DNA of 64,000 nt from Deltaproteobacteria bacterium (GTDB taxonomy: Bacteria; Desulfobacterota; Binatia; UBA1149; SPBQ01), in contig JAJCZM010000051.1 of NCBI GenBank assembly GCA_029262375.1, positions 186,001-250,000 of the forward strand, read 5' to 3'. A model generated the notes under the pieces. It saw only the letters and a program-made list of their open reading frames with translations, was not told the origin of the DNA and did no database searches. The position numbers were made by a program, and so were the translations under genes. This document shows, one piece after another, positions 56,934 through 64,000 of the stretch. Within the stretch, counting starts at the first letter, position 1, and every line of letters starts with the position of its first letter.

Positions 56934-58517
56934 ATGTCTTGGTTTACTCGTGTCACCGCATGGGTCGCCCTGGGCGTCCTCGTAGCCGTCGTCAATGCAC
57001 CGACCGTCGACTACGACTTCGCCTACGACGACAACGCGTACATCCTCGAGCGCGCACCAGCCTGGGAACAGGGCTGGCCGGCGTTCTTCTCCGAGCGTAG
57101 CTTCGGGATCGGTCGTCACTTCGCACTGCTCTCGATGGATCTCGATCGACGCGACCCGCTCGCCCCTCGCCCGTTCCACTACACGAACATCGCGGTATCG
57201 GCGCTGGCGACACTTCTTCTCTGGGAACTGGCAATCGCGCTCGGACTGAGCGGTGCGGGTGCGTTCGCCGCCGCCGCGCTATTCGCGGTGCACCCCATAC
57301 ACACCGATGCCGTGGTCAACATCACCGGGCGGGCCGGCTCGATGGCGGCGGCGAGCGTGATGGGCTGCCTGCTGATGCACGTGCGAGGTTATGGGCGCGG
57401 AGTCACAGGCTACGCAGCCGCCGCCCTACTCTTCCTATTGGGATTGGGTTCGAAAGAAGACGCGCTCGTACTGTTCCCGCTGCTGATTCTGTACGACGCC
57501 ATCGTACGTCGCGAAACCAAGAGTGAAGAGCAGATTCCTTGGGCTGCTTACGTCGCGTACGCCGGTGTCACGGCGGCGTGGCTTGCGGGAGTGTATTCGA
57601 ACTTCGCGACCGTCACGGAGATCGGCTACTTCGACAACCCGCTCGCGCATGTCGACGTCTGGCAGCGCATGACGCGCGCCTCGGAGATTCTCTGGTCCTA
57701 CGCCGGCCTGACAATCTGGCCGACGCACCTGCTTCCCGACCGCTCGTTCGCCGTCACGCGTCCCGATACGGTTGCCGGACCGACCGGCCTGATCGTATGG
57801 ATCGTGGCCGTCGCAACGGCGCTCGCACTTCGAGTACGCACACCTCGCGCGGCCTTCGCGTTCCTGTGGTTCCCTGCGACCTTTGCGATCACCTCGAACA
57901 TCGTCTTCCCTATCGGCACGATCATGGCCGAACGGCTGGCCTATCTGCCCTCAGCCGGCTTCTGTCTTTTGGCCGGTCTCGCGGTTGCGGCAGTCGCGAA
58001 GCGCGGTCGGTTCATTGGAGGACTGACCGCAGTCGTCACGTTCATCGCCGTCTTCGCACTGGGATTGGCCTACGATAATCGAGCGCGCGCGTGGGCGTCC
58101 GATGACCACTATCACTGGGTTGCTGCGATCATGTCGCCCGATTCAGCCAAAGCGCATCACAATCTAGGCCTGACGCACGCACGCGCCGAGAAGTACGAAG
58201 ACGCAGCCCGGGCGTTCGAGCGCTCGCTAAAGATCTACCCGCCCTACTCTCGATCGGCATACTACTTGGCCGACATATACGGGAGGCTCGAGCGTCCGTA
58301 CGATGCCACGCGTACCTGGGAACGCTACATCCTCGAGGAGCCGGACGATGCGGGGGCACGCTCGCAGATACTCCATCTGTACGTCACACTGGAAGACTTC
58401 GATGCAGCGCTACCGCACGCGCAGGCTATGGCCGAACTCGAGCCGGGCAACATCGAACACATTAAGGCGTTGGTCGTGATCGAGGGCCGCGTGCGCGGCG
58501 AAAATATCGTCTTCTAA
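56934..58517 (+). CDS. TMTC-like GT-C membrane glycosyltransferase with TPRs
   Basis: A 527-aa protein with about ten to eleven membrane helices, then three TPR-like units at 400-520 (AKAHHNLGLTHARAEKYEDAA, RSAYYLADIYGRLERPYDA). The first loop has the double Asp FAYDDN (30-34), and HPIHTDAVVNITGRA and FPIGTIMAERLAYLPSAGF are hallmarks of the TMTC/DUF1736 group. Eukaryotic TMTC proteins O-mannosylate secreted proteins. This suggests, but does not prove, O-glycosylation in the periplasm. The stop overlaps that of the convergent GT2 gene. Confidence 0.75.
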   Translation: MSWFTRVTAWVALGVLVAVVNAPTVDYDFAYDDNAYILERAPAWEQGWPAFFSERSFGIGRHFALLSMDLDRRDPLAPRPFHYTNIAVSALATLLLWELAIALGLSGAGAFAAAALFAVHPIHTDAVVNITGRAGSMAAASVMGCLLMHVRGYGRGVTGYAAAALLFLLGLGSKEDALVLFPLLILYDAIVRRETKSEEQIPWAAYVAYAGVTAAWLAGVYSNFATVTEIGYFDNPLAHVDVWQRMTRASEILWSYAGLTIWPTHLLPDRSFAVTRPDTVAGPTGLIVWIVAVATALALRVRTPRAAFAFLWFPATFAITSNIVFPIGTIMAERLAYLPSAGFCLLAGLAVAAVAKRGRFIGGLTAVVTFIAVFALGLAYDNRARAWASDDHYHWVAAIMSPDSAKAHHNLGLTHARAEKYEDAARAFERSLKIYPPYSRSAYYLADIYGRLERPYDATRTWERYILEEPDDAGARSQILHLYVTLEDFDAALPHAQAMAELEPGNIEHIKALVVIEGRVRGENIVF

Positions 58518-59530
58518 TCTTTGAACGTCAGCTCCAAGACCGGCAGTCGATACTTCTTCATGAGGAGGTAAACGGCGAGCGCACCCAATCGCCTACGTGA
58601 CTGAATTTCGCGACGCTCGCGCCACAGTTCCGGCAGCAGCACGAACGCAGCCGCGTACGAACGGAGCAGGATCCACAACAGTTGCCAATGCGAGTAGTCT
58701 CTCGCGAAGCTGCTGCTGATCCCCTTCCCGGTTACCGCAGCAAGCGCCTGCGCAACATATCGAGCCAGCGTATAGAAAGGACTCAACAGCAACAGACGGC
58801 GCGGGAACAACTTGATCGAGTTGAAAATACGATTGCGTTCGACGAGGTGTGCTTTGAAAGCCGAGTGGTAGCCGCTCGTCATCGACTTCTTGTGCAGCAC
58901 GACGGCGTCCGGCACATAGCGGCACTTCCAACCGCGCAGCTGCCCACGAAAGGCCAAGTCGAGATCTTCCAAATAGGCGAAGTAGCGTTCATCGAAGACG
59001 CCGACGTCGTCGAGCATGGTCTTGCGGTACAGGGCTGCGCAGCCGTTCGGTCCGAGCACTTCGTCAGGCTCGTCGTACTGACCGACGTCTTTCTCCAGCC
59101 ACCCTCGCGAACGACATACGCCGTCCGGGTAGACCAGCAGGCCGGTCGAATCGAAGACGTTCGGTCGGTCGTACATCATGATCCGCGCAGCAAACATGCC
59201 GAATTCCGGATCGAGATCGACCGCTTCCGCGAGACGCCCAAGGCAGTCCGGCGCCATTTCGGCATCGTTGTTCAACGCGAAGACGAACTCCCCGCGCGCC
59301 TCGCGAATCGCCTGGTTGTTGCCGGCGCAGAAGCCCTGGTTCTCGGTATTGCGAATCACACGGGCATCGGGGTGGTTGGCGCATAGCCATTCGTGCGTCC
59401 CGTCGGTCGAACCGTTGTCGACGACGATGACTTCGAAATCGCGGTAGGTCTGGCTCTCCACCGTGGCCATGCAGCGGCGCAGCAGGTCGAGGCCGTTCCA
59501 CGAAAGGATGATTACGGTAATACGCGGCAT
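58514..59530 (-). CDS. Glycosyltransferase family 2 (rhamnosyltransferase-like)
   Basis: A 338-aa GT-A enzyme. The nucleotide-sugar site has SWNGLDLLRRC, VVDNGSTDGT and the metal-binding NNDAE; the FDERYFAYLEDLDLAFRG segment is the acceptor-side signature of WbbL-like transferases. One to two hydrophobic helices occur near the C-terminus. ATG 59530 is preceded by GAGGGG; ATG 59542 is also possible, behind GAGGTAGG. The acceptor may be polysaccharide or a glycoprotein. Confidence 0.88.
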   Translation of the reverse strand: MPRITVIILSWNGLDLLRRCMATVESQTYRDFEVIVVDNGSTDGTHEWLCANHPDARVIRNTENQGFCAGNNQAIREARGEFVFALNNDAEMAPDCLGRLAEAVDLDPEFGMFAARIMMYDRPNVFDSTGLLVYPDGVCRSRGWLEKDVGQYDEPDEVLGPNGCAALYRKTMLDDVGVFDERYFAYLEDLDLAFRGQLRGWKCRYVPDAVVLHKKSMTSGYHSAFKAHLVERNRIFNSIKLFPRRLLLLSPFYTLARYVAQALAAVTGKGISSSFARDYSHWQLLWILLRSYAAAFVLLPELWRERREIQSRRRLGALAVYLLMKKYRLPVLELTFKD

Positions 59531-59703
59531 TGAGCCCCTCATCCTACCTCAACCCATGGGCAAGAGCGCAGATGCCGCGTGGGCGTTCGCCCGGCTCCAA
59601 AGCATGGCGCGTGCTCACTCATTTACGTACATCACGTGCGTTTTCGTAACTCGCTGTAGCGTCCAACACCCCAAAAACCCAGGTTTTGCCGCGTCTGACT
59701 ATA

Positions 59704-59719
59704 TGGCACCCGAGTTGCA
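59704..59719 (+). promoter_or_regulatory. Sigma-54 promoter of the + strand XRE gene
   Basis: TGGCACCCGAGTTGCA matches the consensus TGGCAC-N5-TTGCA at every fixed position, in the exact GG/GC register. The predicted start near 59730 gives a leader of about 69 nt to ATG 59799. Confidence 0.82.
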
Positions 59720-59798
59720 ATATCCCATGGCAACATTGACTGCAGTCGCCGGGCCGCACATTTCAACGGGCCGGTTGGTTGGGAGGAGGATAGGTAAG

Positions 59799-60065
59799 AT
59801 GGATCAAACGAGCACAGGTACGCTCATTCGTAGTCTTCGGTTGAAGCTGGACATGACGCAGGAAGAATTCGCCCACTCGTTGGGTATCACCGTAAGCACG
59901 GTAAACCGCTGGGAGAACGGACACTCCGAGCCGAGCAAACTAGCTCGTGCCAGCATTGTAGGTCTCGCCGAAAAGCGTGGCGTCACCATCGACCCCGTCA
60001 CATTGACGATGCCCGCGGCGCAGCCGCAGACGCCCGCGCCGGGCTTCGAAGCCTACGCTCGATAA
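59799..60065 (+). CDS. XRE-family regulator, copy 1
   Basis: An 88-aa protein with one Cro/C1 helix-turn-helix: LIRSLRLKLDMTQEEFAHSLG, then ITVSTVNRWENGHSEPSKLAR. The last 25 residues are a Pro/Ala/Gln tail. GGGAGGAGGA lies 9 nt before ATG 59799. It is close in sequence to the convergent gene at 60152-60358. With no sensor or enzyme domain it is likely a small DNA-binding regulator. Confidence 0.88.
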   Translation: MDQTSTGTLIRSLRLKLDMTQEEFAHSLGITVSTVNRWENGHSEPSKLARASIVGLAEKRGVTIDPVTLTMPAAQPQTPAPGFEAYAR

Positions 60066-60108
60066 CGCCGAGCGTGGCTCCCGATCGGTGGTTCGGGAGT
60101 TTGTTAGT

Positions 60109-60134
60109 GGGAGGGCGGCGCAAGCCGCCCTCCC
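60109..60134. terminator. Hairpin between the two convergent XRE genes
   Basis: A perfect 11-bp stem GGGAGGGCGGC with its complement and a GCAA tetraloop, 43 nt after one stop and 17 nt from the other. No T run on either strand, so it may act as a bidirectional block or a 3'-end stabiliser. Confidence 0.55.
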
Positions 60135-60151
60135 TCCAAACACTTTGGCGC

Positions 60152-60358
60152 TCAGACCGCGGTCTGAGCTGAGCCCTCGGTCCTGTACTGGACCAGGCGC
60201 TCGATCGCACGTCGCGCAAGCTTACTCGGCTTCGCGTGGCCATTCTCCCACCGGTTCACGGTCGCAACCGTAATCCCCAGCGTGTGCGCAAACTCTTCCT
60301 GAGTCATTCTCAGATTCCGCCTGAGATCGCGGATACTCGCTCCAGTCTGATCCTGCAT
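60152..60358 (-). CDS. XRE-family regulator, copy 2
   Basis: A 68-aa helix-turn-helix protein: IRDLRRNLRMTQEEFAHTLG, then ITVATVNRWENGHAKPSKLAR. It shares nearly all of the recognition helix with copy 1 and therefore probably recognises the same or similar DNA. AGGAG is 7 nt before ATG 60358. It is convergent with copy 1 and followed by dnaA on the same strand side. It has its own sigma-54 promoter. Confidence 0.88.
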   Translation of the reverse strand: MQDQTGASIRDLRRNLRMTQEEFAHTLGITVATVNRWENGHAKPSKLARRAIERLVQYRTEGSAQTAV

Positions 60359-60409
60359 GTTCTACTCCTAACGCGAACGAACCGCGTACGTTTCTTGGTT
60401 GCGATTAGA

Positions 60410-60425
60410 GCAATGGACATGCCAC
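60410..60425 (-). promoter_or_regulatory. Sigma-54 promoter of the - strand XRE gene
   Basis: On the - strand: TGGCATGTCCATTGCT, matching TGGCA and TTGC in the 12-nt register, with one change at the sixth base. The predicted start near 60399 gives a leader of about 41 nt. Confidence 0.78.
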
Positions 60426-60525
60426 TGAAACACTGGGTTTTTGCTGATCTTTTACGCCCTCCATATCGGTACGCGTGTCATCCTTTTGTCGATACCACCA
60501 GTTGGGTGGCCTAGTAGACAGCAGT

Positions 60526-60542
60526 TGTACCGACTCGGTACA
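60526..60542. repeat. 17-bp perfect palindrome, candidate operator
   Basis: TGTACCGACTCGGTACA has 8-bp arms around one C. It is placed upstream of the XRE promoter, where a dimeric regulator could bind. Confidence 0.6.
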
Positions 60543-60737
60543 GCACAAGTTCCCTCGCAGAATGCCGCACAACAGCCCGCTTGTCGCGCACTCGCAGCGC
60601 CCAAGACCGCAACAAACCGGTAGCGCATGACTGGCGCCGTGCGCTCCGACGCTGTTCAGCCAAGTACATGGAGACGGGTCGCAAGCGCCGAGACTCCGGC
60701 GATGGAGGAACAGAGAAGTGGTCGATACCGGAAACAG

Positions 60738-60771
60738 AAACGGCCGCCTTCCTTTCGGAGGGCGGCCGTTT
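60738..60771 (-). terminator. Intrinsic terminator of dnaA
   Basis: A stem of about 15 bp (AAACGGCCGCC with its complement, inner TTCC/GGAG) and a TTTC loop. On the - strand TTTCTGTTT follows. It lies 67 nt past the dnaA stop and looks usable in both directions. Confidence 0.8.
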
Positions 60772-60838
60772 CTAGTCGGACATCAGCTGTCCGGTCTATG
60801 CCGTGTGCGCAGGCGGCCTGCGCGGGCTCTAGCCTATC

Positions 60839-62182
60839 TTACATGCGCGGATCCGGAACGTGTCCGAGCATGCCTTCGATCTCGCGCAGACGGGATGCAA
60901 ATGCCGCGTCCCCCGAGACTCGATCAGCCACCGATCGAACGGCTCTGAGCACCGACGTATGGTTGCGCCCGCCGAGCACCTCGCCGATCTCCGGCAAAGA
61001 GGAGTTCGTGAGCTTCCGGCACAGGTACGCGGCGACGTGACGCGGCCAAGCGACGCGGCGCGAGCGATCGCGCGACAAGAGCTCCGCCCGCGTGATGCCG
61101 TAGACCCAGGCCACCGTATCGATGACCTTGTCGAGCGTGATCGGCGCGCTGCTCGCGACGTAGGGTGCGATCAGGGTTTCTATCAGACGCTCGTCTAGAT
61201 CTGCGCCTTGATGGGTCGTCGCAGCGCGAAGCCGCAATACGAGCCCTTCGATGTCGCGCACACTCCCCTGAAGGCGAACCGCGATGCGCTCGATCAGAAT
61301 GTCGGCAAGCCCGAGTCCTGCCTCCTGCGCCTTCGCCTTGAGGATGCGCACGCGCAGGTCATCGTCCAGCGAGGCCACATCGGCCAAAAGCCCGCCCTGA
61401 AAACGAGACTGTAAGCCGTACTCGAGCGCTTCTAGGTCACCCGGACCTCGGTCACTGGCAAGCGCGATCGGCTTACCGGCGCCGTGTAGGAAATTGAACG
61501 CGTGGTAGAACTCCTGCTGCGTCCGCTTCTTGCCCGCGATGAATTGCACATCGTCGATCAGCAAGGCGTCGGCAACCTTGAACTCGTTTCGGAACTGCTC
61601 CATGCGATCGAGGCGCAGTGCCTCGACCATCTTTCGGGTGAACTCTTCACCCTGATAATAAAGCACCCGTCGCCCACGCTTCTTCAGACGATTCTGAATC
61701 GCCAGTAGTAGATGCGTCTTGCCGAGCCCGACTCCGCCGTACAGGAAGAGCGGGTTCCCCGCATGCACCTTACCGTCTGCCAACTGTTGGGCGCCCAACC
61801 ACGCAAGGCGGTTGCTCTCACCGACGATGAAGTTCTCGAACGTCTTCTTGTTGGTCAGTCCTGCCGTTGTACGAACAGAGCGTTCGCCGGTGGGACGAGG
61901 CTTCTCGCGTCCGGTCGGCCTAGTCCCACCAAACGAACCCACCACCACCGCCACGCGACACCTTCGATCTGCTGCTACGGATACAGCCCTCTCGATCGCC
62001 GGAAGGAAGGCTTGCCGAACTCGGTCTCGGAACAAACCGAACGGAGCCTCCAAGGTCAGAGTGTCGTCCTCGAAGCTCGCAGGATTGAGCTCCAGGATCC
62101 AAGTTTCGTAATCCTTCTCCGGCAGCTCCTTTGATATCAAAGAGCACGCCTCTACCCACAGCCTAGCTGCATCCGTCCTCAT
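60839..62182 (-). CDS. dnaA: Chromosomal replication initiator protein DnaA
   Basis: A 447-aa AAA+ initiator. Domain I covers about 1-85, then a linker, Walker A GGVGLGKTHL, Walker B LLIDDVQF, and the C-terminal domain IV with the DnaA signature LGGRNHTSVLRA. ATG 62182 is chosen; the frame can also start at TTG 62185. It has no dnaN or recF next to it in this window, unlike most bacteria. The region upstream (62186-62962) is lower in GC and may be an origin. Confidence 0.95.
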   Translation of the reverse strand: MRTDAARLWVEACSLISKELPEKDYETWILELNPASFEDDTLTLEAPFGLFRDRVRQAFLPAIERAVSVAADRRCRVAVVVGSFGGTRPTGREKPRPTGERSVRTTAGLTNKKTFENFIVGESNRLAWLGAQQLADGKVHAGNPLFLYGGVGLGKTHLLLAIQNRLKKRGRRVLYYQGEEFTRKMVEALRLDRMEQFRNEFKVADALLIDDVQFIAGKKRTQQEFYHAFNFLHGAGKPIALASDRGPGDLEALEYGLQSRFQGGLLADVASLDDDLRVRILKAKAQEAGLGLADILIERIAVRLQGSVRDIEGLVLRLRAATTHQGADLDERLIETLIAPYVASSAPITLDKVIDTVAWVYGITRAELLSRDRSRRVAWPRHVAAYLCRKLTNSSLPEIGEVLGGRNHTSVLRAVRSVADRVSGDAAFASRLREIEGMLGHVPDPRM

Positions 62183-62185
62183 CAA

Positions 62186-62962
62186 AATGAACGGTGCCTC
62201 ACACGTTATCGGCTACCGAGAGCGGTAACCGTCCTGCGCGCGACATGACGTCGCCCGCTCCGATGTCTAAGTGCCCAACCGTTTCCATCGTCTCCCCCGC
62301 AAGTTCGTTCGTCATCTACTACATGCAGCGACAGTGACATTCAGTGGCATTGGTAACGCCGAGGTCGCTGCAGTCGTTTGGGCTGGTCACAATTCCAAGC
62401 GCCTTTAAGTTCAATCAGGTCTTTCGTTGGTCGCGTTGATCGAGTTCAGGTCGCGCCGAGTCTCACAAAGTTGGTGCCTTCGCGTTCGGCGTGCTTGGTG
62501 ATTACTTTTCGCCGCCCAACGAATCAAGATCGATTTCACAGTTGTCATTATTCCGGCCAGTTACACACACCGAAACTTGTGCGTAGTACCTGCAAGTCAT
62601 GATGGTGCGCGCTTTGTCCTCGTGATTACAGGTGATTTTCGTCGTCGCGTTGTGAGCAAGATCGTAAGCACTGGTATGCAAATTCCCGGCACCGTGTTTT
62701 CTCGAATGAATTTCATCTGTCGCTGTGCACAACCACGCAAACAATCGGCTTCGATAAGCAATTAACGTCACTAGGGCGAGAGGAAGTCGATCGGTAATTC
62801 CAAAGTTGCATTGCGGACTTGATAGTTTGTGTCGACCTGTCGCCAACAACAATTGCTTCTACACTCATAAGCGCCGACACCATGACGCAGAAGACACCGA
62901 CTCCAGTTTCGGCGTTCGACGATTGAATCGCTAAAGCGTACCGACTAAGTTCCGCCAGCCGC
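62186..62962. other. 777-nt lower-GC intergenic region upstream of dnaA
   Basis: This gap is visibly richer in A and T than its neighbours and has no supported gene. DnaA-box-like 9-mers are seen at 62561-62569 (TTACACACA) and at 62724-62732 on the - strand (TTGTGCACA), each one mismatch from TTATNCACA. It contains the dnaA promoter and possibly an origin. Exact consensus boxes are absent, so an origin is not proven. Confidence 0.4.
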
Positions 62963-63787
62963 TTGGAGACACTTTTCGCACACACTTACCTGCTGCTGTT
63001 TGGCAAGCTTGCCGTCGGCGGCCTACTCACACTTGCAGTGCCGACGTTCCACCAGATGGAGCGTGGCTTCTATAAGTCCACCGCTGCCGTGTATCTCGGC
63101 GCGGCCGTCGCGATGGCGCTCGGTGACACCTACCTTTGGTGGACCGCTCCCGTTGCCGGTGTGATCTCCCCCTCCGCGACCATTCTTTGGGCAATCTTCT
63201 CGCTACTGTTCACCGGCTATTTCATTACGCTTTTTGTCGAGATGCCCTTTTTGCGAGCACGCGTCTTCCCGATCGCGGTGCTGGTGGGCTTCGTCGCGCT
63301 CGCGGTTACCGGCTGGCACTACAAGCCTGCGGCGAGCGGAGTACTTACGGGCATTCCCTATGTCGTGGTGCCAATAGCCGGGGCGCTAGCCCTCGGCGGT
63401 GCAGCCTCGGGCATGCTGCTCGGCCATTGGTACTTGATCGACCTCGACCTGGATCTCGATCCGCTGCTACGTATGTACGCGTTTTGTAAAACGAGTCTGA
63501 CAATGGAGATCGCCGCTGTGTTGATCGCGGCGGCTCTGCTGTGGATTGCACCCGTCGAAGCGCTGGCCGGTGCATTCGATTCGGCTTTCAGCGATCAGGC
63601 GGTGCTCGTGCTCGCACGCGCCGCCGCTTGGGGACTCGGACTCGTGCTCATGGTCCTCATCGCAAAGACGCTCGAGATTCCGCAGACCATGGCGGCTACC
63701 GGGTTGTTCTACATTCACGCAACCACGATCGCGGTTGGTGAGATCGTCGGACACTGGCTCCTGTTCCGTACAGGACTTCCCTTATAA
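62963..63787 (+). CDS. Multipass membrane protein of unknown function
   Basis: A 274-aa protein with seven or eight hydrophobic helices, starting at TTG 62963 (no ATG upstream in a sensible place). Motifs include HQMERGFYKS, GHWYLIDLDLDLDPLLRM and IHATTIAVGEIVGHWLLFRTG with conserved-looking His. I do not recognise the family. It is convergent with a nuoG-like gene (7-nt gap), so a link to respiratory membrane complexes is possible but only inferred. Confidence 0.65.
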   Translation: METLFAHTYLLLFGKLAVGGLLTLAVPTFHQMERGFYKSTAAVYLGAAVAMALGDTYLWWTAPVAGVISPSATILWAIFSLLFTGYFITLFVEMPFLRARVFPIAVLVGFVALAVTGWHYKPAASGVLTGIPYVVVPIAGALALGGAASGMLLGHWYLIDLDLDLDPLLRMYAFCKTSLTMEIAAVLIAAALLWIAPVEALAGAFDSAFSDQAVLVLARAAAWGLGLVLMVLIAKTLEIPQTMAATGLFYIHATTIAVGEIVGHWLLFRTGLPL

Positions 63788-63794
63788 AGCGAGA

Positions 63795-64000
63795 CTAGTC
63801 GGCGACCGACGGCGATGCCGACACGAGACTCGGGTCACGCAGGTCATCGAGAAGGCTCGCGAGAATCGACTCCTGCGAGTCGTAGGCGGGCCCACCGAGC
63901 GCCGCAAGCAAGTCGGCTAGGGCCTGCCAACCTGCGACGGCCGTCGCGGGAGGCGCTACGGCAGCGTCAAATTTCTGCACACGTCCGTCGCGATTGACGA
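63795..64000 (-). CDS. NADH-quinone oxidoreductase subunit G-like protein, C-terminal fragment
   Basis: The frame enters from the right edge and ends at 63795. About 68 residues are visible: VNRDGRVQKFDAAVAPPATA, then GWQALADLLAALGGPAYDSQESI and a short acidic end. The VNxxGRVQ-x-x-x-x-A-x-x-PP-x-x-A-x-x-GW pattern is that of NuoG C-termini, the molybdopterin-fold part of complex I. Only the tail is seen, so a related formate dehydrogenase cannot be excluded. Confidence 0.6.
   Translation of the reverse strand, partial: VNRDGRVQKFDAAVAPPATAVAGWQALADLLAALGGPAYDSQESILASLLDDLRDPSLVSASPSVAD

Larger units (their letters stand above)
60359..60838. other. 480-nt region between the XRE gene and dnaA
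   Basis: It holds, from left to right, the XRE leader, its sigma-54 promoter (60410-60425), the motif AAAAACCCAG (60434-60443, - strand), a 17-bp palindrome (60526-60542) and the dnaA terminator (60738-60771). No gene is supported. Confidence 0.6.

Noticed and set aside
62345..62360. Further sigma-54-like sequence TGGCATTGGTAACGCC
   Set aside because: The -12 part is ACGCC rather than TTGCA, and the next + strand gene is 600 nt away.
62561..62732. DnaA boxes as proof of an origin
   Set aside because: Only two one-mismatch 9-mers are seen; too few and too weak for a firm call.
1..64000. CRISPR arrays, IS elements, prophage
   Set aside because: No spaced direct repeats of 25-40 bp with unique spacers, and no transposase, integrase or phage structural frame were found.

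Overview
The window is a GC-rich bacterial chromosome segment, read almost wall to wall. It reads as Gram-negative: an OMF-MFP-RND efflux tripartite, several lipoprotein signal peptides, an Flp pilin and a NuoG C-terminus. Large secreted Cys-rich proteins (DUF4215-type CGDG...CDDG repeats), dockerin-like C-termini and poly-threonine linkers are typical of deltaproteobacterial-grade lineages. Together with the haloalkane dehalogenase they suggest Myxococcota, Desulfobacterota or Binatota relatives. This placement is an inference; no 16S gene is present.

Bases 1-24.5 kb are mostly on the + strand and housekeeping: the end of a methylthiotransferase, rnc-era-der (overlapping starts), guaB-guaA, a run of small catabolic genes (flavin enzyme, ABM monooxygenase, haloalkane dehalogenase, esterase, crotonase, helical protein, DUF1330, EamA transporter, STAS-like, MaoC), dnaE, hflX, a CDP-alcohol phosphatidyltransferase, moxR plus a VWA protein, a bifunctional-nuclease-like protein and a YfgM-like protein. 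A gamma carbonic anhydrase and an NRDE protein lie on the - strand.

Bases 24.5-37 kb hold a secreted repeat protein with a dockerin-like end, split by a ten-C tract. Then comes a heavy-metal-type efflux operon (OMF-MFP-RND) with a divergent response regulator and kinase, and a twin-malectin secreted protein with poly-Thr linkers.

Bases 37-47 kb hold a hemolysin III family protein, dgt, a lipoprotein with a poly-Thr C-terminal tail, ispH, dapL, a DUF3604 protein and a lone flp pilin with a clear sigma-54 promoter.

Bases 47-55 kb carry three secreted proteins: a dockerin-like protein with a Thr linker and two very large Cys-rich proteins. A tRNA-Arg(CCT), an amidase, a TMTC-like GT-C membrane protein and a GT2 glycosyltransferase follow.

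The last 5 kb hold two convergent paralogous XRE mini-regulators. Each has a near-consensus sigma-54 promoter, and both promoters are preceded by the same 11-mer. dnaA follows, without dnaN next to it, then a lower-GC intergenic region that may be an origin, a membrane protein and the C-terminus of NuoG.

The strongest leads are the paired sigma-54/XRE locus, the C10 tract that would switch a surface protein on and off, the poly-Thr secretome beside a putative O-glycosyltransferase, and a GMP synthetase whose amidotransferase half lacks conserved residues.
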